In this document: positions 14,601 to 25,205 of the stretch, in pieces
How positions within the stretch are numbered: position 1 is the stretch's first letter
How the letters are laid out: each line of letters starts with the position of its first letter
Assembly: GCA_008711295.1 (NCBI GenBank)
Contig: VUYV01000508.1
Location: 280,010 to 344,009, forward strand
Reading direction: 5' to 3'
Origin: Anarhynchus alexandrinus
Taxonomy: Eukaryota > Chordata > Aves > Charadriiformes > Charadriidae
DNA: 64,000 nt
The notes under the pieces: model-generated
What the model was told of the DNA's origin: nothing
The model's input: only the letters and a program-made list of their open reading frames with translations
Databases searched by the model: none
Made by a program: the position numbers and the translations under genes

Positions 14601-17600
14601 ACCTGCAGAGCCAACCTGACCAAGATCTAATGCACACCAAGATCCAATTTTAAATACTTCTAAAAAACACTTTTACAGCTTTCATATTTCCAGCTTTTAG
14701 TAGGCTTATTTTAAATTAGCGTGTGAAGGTACTTTGTCGCTATATCTAATCTTATTTGACAAAATTCTTTAGTCATTCCAATGAAAGCTTAAATTCAGGC
14801 CTTGAAGCTAGTCTTTAAACTCAATAGGCAGAACATTTACTTCTTTGGAACTGTTTTTGTCATAACTCACATACACAAATGTTTAGCCCAAGAAAGGTTT
14901 TCTACAGACACTTTGCCAACAACCTTATAAGTTAAATGGCCGTTGGGTGAGAAATCAGACTAAACAATCATTTCCATTCCTTTAAGAAATTATTTCCCTT
15001 CTCCTCCCAAAGTAAACAAAAGCAACACCAATATTTGAAATATATTAGGATGGAGAAAAGAAAGTGCTTGCCTCAAGTCAGATTTTTGTAAATATTCTGG
15101 AGATAAAAAAATCTGTCCATTAATGACTATTTAATTGCAATGAGACAAGAACCTTAAGTACAAAATACTGCTAGTATTCGCAGCATTACTTCAGCCATGT
15201 TCTTAAAACAATAGATTCTCGTGATTCTCTTACCAAAGAACGTGTGCCCATCGCATCGTGCAGTCGTGGCATATCAACATTTTCACTCATCCGAGAGATC
15301 ATACGCATTAGGAGCTGAATCTTTCTACGATTTGGTGGCGGAAGCAACAAACAACATATCTGTAGAGCTTCAACAGCAATTCTTTCTAAATGAGGCTGAA
15401 GTAGATCTACAAGTTAATCGTAAAGACAGCTGTCATTAAGATTTGAACCAACTTTCAGGATACTTTTATCTCAGTACAAGAAGTTTCATTTTTTTCCAAT
15501 GATGATAATCTACGTTTCATAGAAATCAGCTGTAACATAGTAGATAATGTTTTGCGGCCTCCTTTTGTGTGGTCATCTCCAGCTTGTTTCATTATGATAA
15601 ACTGCTGGTACAATTAAGACCATAATACAATTAAGAAATGACACTAACGTTGTTCCCAGAAAATGTGTTTCAAAGCTCAGAAAAAGACATCTCCTCCAAC
15701 AGGCAGGTCTGTGCAAATTCCCCGCCTCACTCTTAGACAGTGGCTAGGTAAAAATTACTCATGACTTACCTGAACAGAAAGGTGAATTACTGACACATCA
15801 GGTTTAAGACTCCAAAGACACTACACACTACTACTTGTTAGCAGAGGCACAGTGGGCTACCTTTAAACAGTGCAATTTAGCAATCAGAATTTTTTTTTTT
15901 AAAAAACCCAGAGAACATGTTATACGCATATCAAAAAACCTAGCAACAGCGCCAAAGATTAAGGAAGCAGAGATTAGTTAGTCAACACAATAAGCCAATA
16001 CAACATGCTTTAGAAAGCCATCTTACTTTGCGTGCCAGTCAACATATAAGAAGAGTGAGTGAAAGAGTATTCTGAGAGTTCTATGGTACTTTTGCTGAGT
16101 CTCTTATTGACGGTGATATCAGAAACCTCAGTCCTGATGTCCACTGAAGAAGTCACACCAGAGGCATTTGGTTTTCCTTGCCCACAAAATTGAGGCCTTG
16201 GCTTTACTGTGATTTCAGCCACTGGTGTATTAATGGTAGCGCAACTTTTTGAGTTCCTCTTGCCAAGTACACTCAGAGACCTGCATATTTGCTTCGACCC
16301 GCGATTCTCATTAAACAGCTCTTTATCCTGAAGAGTTGAGGCAGACACTCTCTTGACACCATGGGTTAGTTTTTGACATGTGTTATCAAAACCAAGCTCC
16401 AATACAGAATTAGCTTTATGCTCATACGGTACTGACTGTTTTCCATTTCTTGTGCCCAGGATGGTGTTCACATCACTTTGCCTGAGGGAATCAGATTCTC
16501 CTTTATTATATACACTTGAAGTAGTATCTCCAATTCCTTCCAAAGAGTGACATCTTGTCCTAAATGTTCGAGGTGGATCTTGTTCGTTCCTGAAACCTGA
16601 AAGATTTTGACAACTTCCTCCTATTAGACTATCAGCGCTACCTTGTTTACGTGTCAGTTTATGTTGCTGCAATTTCTTTGCACATTGTTTTTGAAAAGTT
16701 AGCTCTTCTGAAGAAGACTTCCTGGAAACTTCATATTCTTTCTTTTTCTTGTCAGGCTCTTTGCGAATTAGGCTTAGAAGAAGACACTCAGTTGACTTGA
16801 AAGAGTTCAAGTGAAGATTTTTTGAAGGTTGCAGGACACATTTCTCATCTTGGACAGAATGTTTTCCACTGCATATATCTGGAATTGTGATGTAGCCACA
16901 CATAACTATCAGAAAATGAAATATAAATTAAGATGCAAGTGGTATGAAAATTAACAAGTCCAGAAAGGAAGTTGCTAACTGAACAGAGAAGACAGCAAAT
17001 ATAAGACACTAATTTATAGCTGACTCTGTTAGTAAAACCCAAGAAAAATTTAGCTCAGTCCAAAAGCAATCTAACAAGATAATGGCAACCAACGTGCAAG
17101 AATAAAGAAAGTTAACATACTGCAACAGTGAGGAACAGACAGGAAAGAGCACATATTTTTAAGTTATGGTTATCACGTATTTAGAATGTTAGCTCAGACG
17201 GCAATTTGTATAGGATATTATGAGACAGAACTGCTTTCCAATTAATGTTGTAACACAAAATGATAACATTGATGATCTTCCTCAGATTCAAACTACCACA
17301 CAGATTAGGGGGTCAAGGTCTGATTGGAATTACAGATTTGTTCCCCAGATGATAAACATTTATAGCTTCCACTGATTCTTTCTAAATTCATACATACCTA
17401 AAATATTAACAAAAAGTTCATAGTATTCAAAAGTAAGTAATGGTTCAGGGAGACTGAGAAAGTAATCAGCAACCGTTCTGAATACATCCCGTTCAAACCC
17501 ACTGTAAGTTGGCTGGCTCATGTCATTATTTCTAGGCCCTAAAGAGAAAGAAAGAAAATTCACAAAGTATGTACTCTCACAATCCCATTATTAAAAAAAA

Positions 17601-20600
17601 AGAATTAAAAAAAAATCAACATAAATTTGTTCTTGTAGGGATGACTGTTTCACAAGAAAAGAATCATGTCAGCAACATACAAATATTTTGTTTAGTTCAG
17701 CACTGCACCACTTGTAAGCAAAAATGGTATGAAATATTCTATATAGCCACCAAGGAATTGTGCTCAGTTTCAACGAGCTGTTCCACACCAAGAAAATAAA
17801 TGAAAACTCATTTATGCCCTTTATAGGTTCCTCAGCAAAATAATAAACTCTATTAGTATTTCCTTAATTTCCAAACTACAGTTACCCCAGTTGTCCCACA
17901 GGGAGCTCTAACTTCCAGATCAAGAAGCTCATGCTGTGACCAGCTTTGAAGAATGTGCTGGGAAGCTCACCAACGAATACACGTTGCTTTACCCACAGGC
18001 CAAACAGAGCTGGTCAGCGTCTTTTCCCTTTGTGGGACCTCCTCTTTTCAGCTCCTCTATTCAAATGGTTCACCAAGAGAAAGTTTTGTTCACCACTACT
18101 CCCATGGTGGGTCTTTTCTTCAGAAGTAGACAGGTAAGCAACCCAATAATCCAAGAGATCTGATTAATAAACCTTGACCAGGTTGCTACAGACAAGAAAA
18201 AGAATGAATGAAAGGGGTCCTGGTATGAATAAAATTTGCCTCTGTGTAGATCTTTTAACCCTAACGTTATCATACCCCACTGAACTCCTACAAATGAAAC
18301 AAGCTACCTTACAATGCCAATTCTAATGAATTAGGAGACGGCAGTTTTAATTACACATAGAACCAGGGAAAATTGAACTTTCAATATGATCAAACTTTAT
18401 AATCATAATCACATTACCACACACTACACTAAAAATACAGTAAAGAAGTATCCCCCCTGCCAGTGTAAGTATTTTTAGTTTTCATGGTGCAAAGTAACTA
18501 TCGCCTTAATCCTTTGGTTACAGGATAGCTAGCAGATGCAGAGATAAAGTCTCCACTTGAACTAATTCACTCAAATTAGAAATTGAGAATCCAAAAAACT
18601 AAAAAGCTTGCTTCCAGTTTTCGTCTCATGAATACAAAGACCTATTAGTTCTAAATACAGGGCTGATGTGGGAATTAAGGTATTGACACACTCAAAGACC
18701 AGTGCTCAGCTATATTTTCTACTTCAATTTAAATCCATTCACCAAGCTCTTCCCTGTTCTGCTTTTCCTAATAGCGCTCTTCATGTAAGAGGCTCTATGT
18801 TTTGGGGAATGCAGTTGAAGAAAAAGGGTCATGTTGAAGAAAAAAAAAAAAGGGTCATTTTCACAAGAGCGTATGCTGCAAACTGAATTTCTGAAGCCAC
18901 ACTAACCCTTCATGGACCACACCACAGATCCACCGAACAGCTAGAGACATGTGCAGATGTATAAGCACACACCATCCAACCACGTTACAGCCAATATAGC
19001 TTTGAGGGGAGTTAACGAAGGAGATTGCCAGGAAAAGGGGCAAGAGTTAAACAGCAGGGCAAGCACATCATCTCAGATTTCACTTGAGAGGCACTCATCT
19101 AACTCTAGCATACCCTGTTAGCCATTTAAAGAGGCAGTTTTATAAAAAAAGAAAAACAAAAAAGTCAGTCTAATTGTCCTCTGCTTCTCCAGAATCTTTT
19201 CAAAGCCTGCTTCATAAAGATGCAAAGTTTACATAATTGCAATCTGTACATGTTTGTAACACAATTTCAAACACATCTGACAAAGGAAGCCTCAAAGACA
19301 GTTGGATTCTGTGAAGTTTCATGAAAATCAGTGGCACTGCAAAGGAGAAAGACTAATAGCACCACACAGGCCTGCTACAGCACACGCTGAAAAACAAAAC
19401 CACTCCATTATTAGCAAAAGAATCCACATCAGACTGGGCCATTAGAAACATTACTTCTGATAAACTGCATTAGAAGAAACCACACACAAGTTTTGCCCAA
19501 GCACTCAAGTTTTTTCTCTAGCTGACTCTTTGTTAATAGGAATTATTTTTGTAAGAAATAGTCCTTAGCTTTTCCACGGCCTTGGATGGCATGCTTCCAC
19601 TGAAAGCTTACAGCATTTAATTATATTCTCCTGTACATTGCATGGATTAAGGAATACTGAAGCCCCTCTTCTTCCACTAATTTAACCTGTTCAGGTTGCC
19701 AAAAATTCATATGCAGAATCAGACAATGCAGCCTAAAAAGCAGGATAAATAGCTAAAGGAGTGATACCGTGATTACCCAAAATACATCATCTTTAACATG
19801 TGTTAACTCTTTTAGGTTACGTTTCTGTGCAGTAATCGGATATGTGTTGCTTAATTGATCTTAACATGCAAGTATATTTCACTTTCAACTCAAAATAGGT
19901 TTCTGGAACTTAAAAGCTATTCAGTGACTTACAGTATGCGAGGCATTTCATAGCTGACAGCACCCAGTGAGGGAGGTCTTCTAAAATAAACAAACAAGTA
20001 CATTATTTATACATAACCCCAAAGACTTAATAACTAATACAAATAACCGCACACATATAATAAATATAAAAGATCAAATTTAAAACTAATTTAAAATATT
20101 GCTACACATGTGTAGTTTAAAAGTGAATGCAATACATCTACAGAACATTCCAAACAAATATACTGAACTGTACTCTAGTTTGGGAAAAAAGTGTAAAAGA
20201 CAGACCATGAAACATATTACTTCAATCATTATTTATTGTTTGTTGCAATTGCACCATACAGAATCTTTAAGCAAAATCAGAAAAAAAAAATCTTACCTGA
20301 TTTGTCCTGCAAAATAACAACACCATGTTTGCTCGTGTTAGTCATATTGTACATGACGTACTCAGGAACTATCTGTGTTGGCTGCAAAACTTCTTCCAAA
20401 GATGGGAGGCCTAAAATGGTTTGCAAACTGTGGGGAGGAAAAGAGCAGATGTTCTACAACGTTTCCTAACAATAAATGAAAACAACTTCTTTCCATAGCT
20501 ATTCAAACACCAGTTACTCGATATGCTAGTTTGCTGTTTAATACACCCTCACTTCCAGAAGGACAATTTGAGGACACACTTTTTCCTGGGACAAACACCA

Positions 20601-23600
20601 AAAACCAGTAAAAGCGAGCATCTATGGTACTTAAAATATACTTCAAACACCAGCAACAATAAATTTATTAAATTCAATATTAATAAATACATTAGAAAGT
20701 ATATGTAAACAAGTTAGTAAAAAATATTCCACTTAAAATACAATTTTAAACATTTCATAAAAAATTGCAAGCCAAAAGCTTGATTGGACCATTATATACC
20801 CAAAGCACATATACAAGAAGGAACTTTCTACAATCTATTACTTACTGTATTAGAATGATATTTCTCCAAGTTTCTTGCACGTACTCCTGGCTTATTTCCT
20901 TCCTATGTAGTGTGTCTTGCTTGTTTTCCTCTATTACATCTGGGTTTGTTTTTTCTAAGTTTTCCTGAAAATGAGTGGTTTATACCATAAGATAATCAAG
21001 CCTCAAGATAATTCAAAATTACTTAAAAATCATTCTCAAACATATAGGGCATTCTCCAGAACATTAAATTCCAAAACAGGATCCAGGGAGTAACCTTAAT
21101 CCTCTCAACACTGAAATGTAAGCATACCCACTAAAAAGCAGAAAAGGACACTATGAAAAAAAGACCTAATCAAATTAGAAGCCAGCAATTTAAAAGACAG
21201 AAATACATAAAAACCAAATGTATTAGTAGGTGAAGTATTCTCCTTTAGGATCACAATTGAAATCCAGAAAGTATATTCTTTTGAGATTTCTCTGTGTGTG
21301 CATAAAGGGCTGAACACTCGCAACATTTTTCAAAACAGTTGATTAATTTGTGCTTTTCATTTGTCTTAAACAAAAAATATATTAAGTTTCAACAAGGAAA
21401 TACTGTCCAGATCATTTCTAGAACTCCACCTTCCAGCCCTCCCAATACTTTGAAATACTGTAGCAAGGATAATTTTGCACTGAAGGAGGCAAAACAAACA
21501 AGAGAATGCAAAAGAAAACAAAACCCCTCCCATAATGATGACATGAGTTGCTCAACTGCTTCCACAGACCTATACAATTAAAACTCTATGTAATCTCAGA
21601 TCATATTGATGAAAAATTAGCCCAATACTGCAATGGAGGGTGGGAGCAGCGTGTGTGTGTGCGCACACCAAAATGACCTTTCTTCCTGATTGATTAATGT
21701 GGCTGCATTAATAACACTCTACCCCCCCCTTTCCATTCCCACAAACTATTGCCAGTAAGTTTAGAAAAAACAGCTTCATACAGGTTTAAGAGCATACTTA
21801 ATTTCTTCTGTCAAATGCATAATCCATTCCACTTGCTGCCAGCATTTTAAAAACAGCATGTTACAGTTAAAGCTATAATTTTACATGTATGTATTTTGCT
21901 TGAATATTTAGTTTAATAAAAATGTCTTTTTGTGCATGCAAGAAGAGAAACAGCACAGATCACCGAGACACTTCATTATGAAATATAGCTTTATCTTTCT
22001 ATTCTACCTATATAAGTGTTCTATTTCACTGTCTAGAAGAACCTACCAATGTATTTCTTAAGCTAGAAGGGAAGATGACAAAACAGAACAGTGTCACTAA
22101 CAGATGATTGCTTCTAGTTTTATTTTTTTTAAGAATAAAGAAAATACATGGCAACTGTAATTATGTAAGAAATATAAGTTATTACCAGAGACTGTAGCAA
22201 CTCATGTTTTTTAAAAGTTGTCCTGGATAAATGCGGCAGTTTAAAAAGTCTTTCTTTGTCTCTAGAGAAGTTTTCCAAGTTCTCTTTTGGTGGACATGAG
22301 CTTGGCAGAGGTTTAACTGGAGACGTTGAAGGAAATCTGTAATGAATAGGAGAGATGTTAAATACATTTAGAATAGATTAAAAATATAAGAAGTCACTTA
22401 ACCAAAACCATATCCTATCAGTGTGATTGCATAAGAGTCTGAAAAGATTCAGGAAAGTAAGACGAAAAATGCTGAAGTTTTCTCTTTAAAACACTGTTTA
22501 ACCATATCATGCTATAAATTAGCTTTGGGCTACTTTTCTCAATTCCAAAGTCAATTTGAAGATGCTCAGATATTTATACAGCACTGAAAGCAGAATTTGA
22601 GAAGTGAGGGCCATTAATACTTCTGATTTCAGAGCTTAGGGTAGGCTCTCTTTCCCACTTGAGACTTTCTGTAAGAAGTACATGAGAAGTAAACACAGGA
22701 TGGGTAGCACAGCATGCAGCTACTACAATAAGTTCTCCTTGGCTCTCCTCCAAAGCACTTGAGCATAGCACACATGCCAGTGAAAAACTTGGCTAGACAA
22801 AAGCACAGAAACAGCCCTCAGCATACAGGATGTGTGGTCTATACTGCAAGTCAGAGTAAAGTAAAACAGTGAGTGGAGTAAAATGGTGCTAATAATTAAT
22901 TTTTTGCCCAACTGGTCAACCCAAAGCAAGATATTTTTGAGAATCTGAGCATTAAGATTTTTAAATACAGTTCTCAACCTGAAGAGCTCTTTTAACTGGT
23001 CTTCATTTCTGTACCTGTATAGTGCACCATTGTCTTCTAAATTTTCAGATCCCCATCTCCCTTTTACATCTTCAATTACATGATTCTTGAGAAACTTTCT
23101 TAATAACTGAAGAGTCTGCTGCCTAGTAACTTCAGGACCAAAGTTACTGTTATTCCTTAATACTTCATGGAGCCAGTCTACAGCTTCTGACGCGGTAAAA
23201 CAGCTTCCATGTTTTTTGAAATGTTGCCTGTGTTTCCTCAATGGCATGCCTGCTCGGAAATATTTCGTAATTTCATTCCACTGCACGGGAAACAAAACAA
23301 GATCAAAGCCTGAAGTTGATCACTGTAAGTATCAATTAAAACAATATTATACCAATAAGCATATAAATGAAGTCACGACATTAATACCAACAAATATTGA
23401 TAGTTGCAGTAAATAATGTAGTAGTATTAATAGAGAAACACTGAATTTAGAGTTCAGCTTAAAAAAACATAAACATTTCATTTAGGTTTTTATCTCATTC
23501 TTCTATAACTGAAAATAAGGTGAGTTTCCCAAACACGAGTTTTATTAACCCAGCATCACATCAACTCAGTTTCCTGAGGTGCTGTCAAACCACAAACTTC

Positions 23601-24302
23601 CAGTTTGCAGCAGCTCTCTGACATGAGCCGAATCCAGCTGTCACCAGTTTTAAATTTTGAAGCTTTTTCTTCCTTTCCTATTTACTCGCACAAAGTGAGA
23701 TGACACGCCATAATTAGCAGGCTCCTCTGACCGAGCCGTCTCCCAATTTTACTGCTTCCACCGCCGCAGCCCCTTCACGGGGAGGGTCCCAGGGTGCCCG
23801 GCACTGCGTGACGGCGGCCACGGGTGGGCAGCCAGCCCCCTCCTGCCCCACAGCACCCGGCTTTCCACGCGTGGCACTCAGACAGCGGCGAGCACAAGGG
23901 CCACACGCTGCTCCGGGCACGGCGGAAACTCACCTGACCAGAAGGGTTAATATTAATCTGTGGTTTACCCGTGAGCAGAGGGCGCCCGCCTGAGGAGAGG
24001 GCCCCGGGCTGAGGAGAGGGCCCCGGGCTGAGGAGAGGGCCCCGGGCTGAGGAGAGGGCGCCCGCCTGAGGACAGGGCCCCGGGCTGAGGAGAGGGCGCC
24101 CGCCTGAGGAGAGGGCCCCCGGGCTGAGGAGAGGGCGCCCGCCTGCCTGCCTGCCCGCCACCCCCCTCAGCCTCGCCCCGAGCCCTCCCGAAGACCGGAG
24201 CCCGCCTCTAGGCCGCCCCGGCCGACCCCGCGCCCCGGGCCCGCCGTCCCTCACCAGCTTGGTGGCGCGGTAGGGCGCCGGGGCGGCCGGGCGGCCCTCC
24301 AT
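11463..24302 (-). CDS. DEPDC1: DEPDC1, DEP domain-containing protein 1 (complete, 12 coding exons)
   Basis: DEPDC1 is a proliferation-linked nuclear protein that in human works with ZNF224 as a transcriptional repressor and is needed for normal mitosis. Twelve exons join in frame to 2460 nt (819 aa; human long form 811 aa): 24255-24302, 23015-23280, 22186-22336, 20846-20964, 20297-20427, 19933-19980, 17398-17538, 16027-16905, 15234-15406, 14106-14282, 13636-13821 and 11463-11603. All introns are GT-AG. Residues about 17-105 form the DEP domain. A RhoGAP-like region follows (about 185-301 and 595-711), split by the large exon 8. Such GAP-like domains are generally thought to lack a working arginine finger. 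The last exon is a conserved basic tail ending in RSLRY. Start ATG 24300-24302 has G at -3 and +4. An in-frame ATG at 24378-24380 was rejected because it lies in the likely promoter. No inactivating change is seen. Confidence 0.97.
11604..13635 (-). other. DEPDC1: DEPDC1 intron 11
   Basis: This is a 2.0-kb intron with no transposon I can identify. It holds a short CATCTA/CATA simple repeat (about 12310-12372) and a (CAAA)n run (about 13240-13259). Confidence 0.75.
13636..13821 (-). CDS. DEPDC1: DEPDC1 coding exon 11
   Basis: The exon has 186 nt, acceptor TTGTTTCAG and donor GTAAGG. It encodes [20 protein letters not shown] through DKRKKLKQ. It includes a predicted helical Ala/Glu-rich part ([15 protein letters not shown]) typical of DEPDC1. 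Confidence 0.96.
14106..14282 (-). CDS. DEPDC1: DEPDC1 coding exon 10
   Basis: The exon has 177 nt, acceptor CTTACAG and donor GTTGGT. It encodes [20 protein letters not shown] through EYVKMAE. The donor is non-consensus at +3 to +4, but it gives exactly the mammalian length across the junction with exon 11. Confidence 0.93.
15234..15406 (-). CDS. DEPDC1: DEPDC1 coding exon 9
   Basis: The exon has 173 nt, acceptor ACTTGTAG and donor GTAAGA. It encodes [20 protein letters not shown] through HDAMGTRSL, the second half of the GAP-like region. The first codon is split: it reads Asn after exon 8 and Asp if exon 8 is skipped. Confidence 0.96.
16027..16905 (-). CDS. DEPDC1: DEPDC1 coding exon 8 (large symmetrical exon)
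   Basis: The exon has 879 nt (293 codons), phase 1 on both sides, acceptor CTGATAG and donor GTAAGA. It starts VMCGYITIP and ends MLTGTQ. Conserved islands are [20 protein letters not shown] and [13 protein letters not shown], and the rest is Ser/Lys-rich and poorly ordered in appearance. The human counterpart (about 284 codons) is skipped in the short isoform. Skipping here keeps the frame and joins the two halves of the GAP-like region. Confidence 0.95.
17398..17538 (-). CDS. DEPDC1: DEPDC1 coding exon 7
   Basis: The exon has 141 nt, acceptor CTCTTTAG and donor GTATGT. It encodes [20 protein letters not shown] through [10 protein letters not shown] plus one base. It is the most conserved part of the GAP-like region. 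Confidence 0.96.
17539..19932 (-). other. DEPDC1: DEPDC1 intron 6
   Basis: This is the longest DEPDC1 intron at 2.4 kb. It is AT-rich, and I see no CR1, no further exon and no RNA gene. Confidence 0.75.
19933..19980 (-). CDS. DEPDC1: DEPDC1 coding exon 6 (48-nt small exon)
   Basis: The exon has 48 nt, acceptor TTTATTTTAG and donor GTAAGT. It encodes (E)[15 protein letters not shown] plus one base of Trp. It was found from the conserved [14 protein letters not shown] segment and fits the phases of exons 5 and 7 exactly. Confidence 0.94.
20297..20427 (-). CDS. DEPDC1: DEPDC1 coding exon 5
   Basis: The exon has 131 nt, acceptor CCCCACAG and donor GTAAGA. It encodes [16 protein letters not shown] through VVILQDKS. 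The [18 protein letters not shown] block matches the mammalian protein closely. Confidence 0.95.
20846..20964 (-). CDS. DEPDC1: DEPDC1 coding exon 4
   Basis: The exon has 119 nt, acceptor CATTTTCAG and donor GTAAGT. It encodes [14 protein letters not shown] through ETWRNIILI and two bases. It is acidic and less conserved, ending with the WRxxILI motif that opens the GAP-like region. Confidence 0.93.
20965..22185 (-). other. DEPDC1: DEPDC1 intron 3
   Basis: A 1.2-kb AT-rich intron. A short TG/CA palindrome (about 21650-21668) is the only low-complexity element I noticed. Confidence 0.7.
22186..22336 (-). CDS. DEPDC1: DEPDC1 coding exon 3
   Basis: The exon has 151 nt, acceptor TTCATTACAG and donor GTAATA. 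It encodes [14 protein letters not shown] through HELLQSL, a proline- and lysine-rich linker after the DEP domain. It aligns with the human FPATSPLKTLP segment and keeps the ENFSRDKE block. Confidence 0.92.
23015..23280 (-). CDS. DEPDC1: DEPDC1 coding exon 2 (DEP domain)
   Basis: The exon has 266 nt, acceptor CCCGTGCAG and donor GTACAG. It encodes [20 protein letters not shown] through EDNGALY, nearly the whole DEP domain. Landmarks are [22 protein letters not shown] and [14 protein letters not shown] domains usually mediate membrane or protein contacts. Confidence 0.97.
23983..24135. repeat. 19-bp GC-rich minisatellite in DEPDC1 intron 1
   Basis: About eight tandem units of 19-20 bp, in two alternating versions: CCCCGGGCTGAGGAGAGGG and CGCCCGCCTGAGGAGAGGG. 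The array begins about 120 bp downstream of the exon 1 donor. It ends in a short (CCTG)n run near 24140-24152. Confidence 0.92.
24255..24302 (-). CDS. DEPDC1: DEPDC1 coding exon 1
   Basis: The exon has 48 nt encoding [16 protein letters not shown], with donor GTGAGG. The PYRATKL end matches the mammalian N-terminus. It is very GC-rich and sits in the CpG-rich promoter region. Confidence 0.93.
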
Positions 24303-24343
24303 ATCGCTGGGCGCGGGGCAGCCGCCCAACGGCCGCGCCGCCG

Positions 24344-24349
24344 TTTGAA
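24344..24349 (+). promoter_or_regulatory. DEPDC1: CHR-like element (TTTGAA) of DEPDC1
   Basis: TTTGAA lies about 40 bp upstream of the DEPDC1 start codon, with a CDE-like GCGCC a few bases before it on the same strand. CHR elements bind the DREAM and MuvB/B-MYB complexes and time transcription to G2/M. It reads in the opposite orientation to the gene. Functional use is inferred from its position next to the CCAAT box. Confidence 0.5.
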
Positions 24350-24378
24350 TCCGCTGCGCGAGCCGCCCGCCGCAGCCC

Positions 24379-24383
24379 ATTGG
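24379..24383 (-). promoter_or_regulatory. DEPDC1: CCAAT box of DEPDC1
   Basis: The minus strand reads GGCCCAATGGG, a good NF-Y site. It lies about 35 bp (centre to centre) upstream of the CHR-like TTTGAA, the spacing usual in CHR-controlled mitotic genes. Confidence 0.6.
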
Positions 24384-24479
24384 GCCAGGCGGGCGGGCAC
24401 GTGCCGCCTGAGGTGACGCAGGCGCCGGGGCGGGCGAGAGGGGGACGGCGGCCTGAGGGGACGGGCCGGGGGAGCGGCG

Positions 24480-25205
24480 CAGCCAACAATTTCTTCCCGA
24501 TAGCGAACCTAAATCTCCCCTCTTTCAGTTTAAAACCATCACCCCTCATCCCATGGCTCCCCTCCCTGATGCAGAGTCCCTCCCCAGCTCTCCTGGAGCC
24601 CCTTTAGGCACTGGAAGGGGCTCTGAGGTCTCCGCGGAGCCTTCTCTTCTCCAGCCTGTCCTCCCAGCAGAGGGGCTCCAGCCCTCGCAGCGTCTCCAGG
24701 GCCTCCTCTGGCCCCGCTCCAACAGCTCCGTGTCCTTCTGCTGTGGGGACCCCCCGAGCTGGAGGCAGCACTGCAGGGGGGTCTCCCCAGAGCAGAGCAG
24801 AGCGCGGCAGAGGGGCACAATCCCCCCCTCGCCCTGCTGGCCACGCTGCTGGGGACGCAGCCCGGGGTGCGGGGGGCTTTCTGGGCCGCCAGTGCACATT
24901 GCCAGCTCATGGTGAGCTTCTCACCCACCAGCACCTCAAGTCCTTCTCCTCAGAGCTGCTCTCCATCCATTCTCTGCACAGCCTGGATTTGTGCATGGGA
25001 TTGCCCTGACCCATGTGCAGGACCCTGGAGGCCTGGTTGAACTTCACAAAGCCCGCACAGGCCCACCTCTCCAGCCTGTCCAGGTCCCTCTGGATGATGT
25101 CCCTTCCCTCCAGCGTGTCGACTGCTCCACACAGCTTGGTGTCATTGGCACACTTGTTGAGGGTGCGCTCTATCCCAATTCACTGCTTTCTCCCTGTCAC
25201 ATCAA
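24480..25205 (-). mobile_element. CR1 LINE copy lacking its 3' end, next to DEPDC1 promoter
   Basis: A minus-strand CR1 (same orientation as DEPDC1). Homology starts abruptly at CAGCCAACAATTTCTTCC and runs to a region like the reverse-transcriptase ADD segment (about 25110-25170). The usual 3' tail and roughly 200 bp before it are absent. The remainder belongs to the derived group. Confidence 0.9.

Larger units (their letters stand above)
23750..24480. promoter_or_regulatory. DEPDC1: CpG-rich promoter region of DEPDC1
   Basis: This stretch is strongly GC-rich and rich in CG dinucleotides, unlike the AT-rich gene body. It covers exon 1, the start of intron 1 and the presumed core promoter. 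It is bounded upstream by a CR1 copy at 24480. Confidence 0.75.

Noticed and set aside
21650..21668. TGTGTGTGCGCACAC palindrome as a regulatory site or Z-DNA element.
   Set aside because: It is a very short dinucleotide run in an intron and common by chance.
23983..24135. Regularly repeated units resembling a CRISPR array.
   Set aside because: The units are directly adjacent without unique spacers, in a vertebrate intron. It is a minisatellite.
24300..24380. An in-frame upstream ATG (24378-24380) that would add 26 residues to DEPDC1.
   Set aside because: It overlaps the CCAAT box in the likely promoter, has no match to known DEPDC1 N-termini, and the downstream ATG has a better context and the expected position.
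24546..24934. Several open frames of about 90-130 codons upstream of DEPDC1.
   Set aside because: They lie wholly in a CR1 copy and are shifted readings of ORF2. The same peptides recur in the other CR1 copies.
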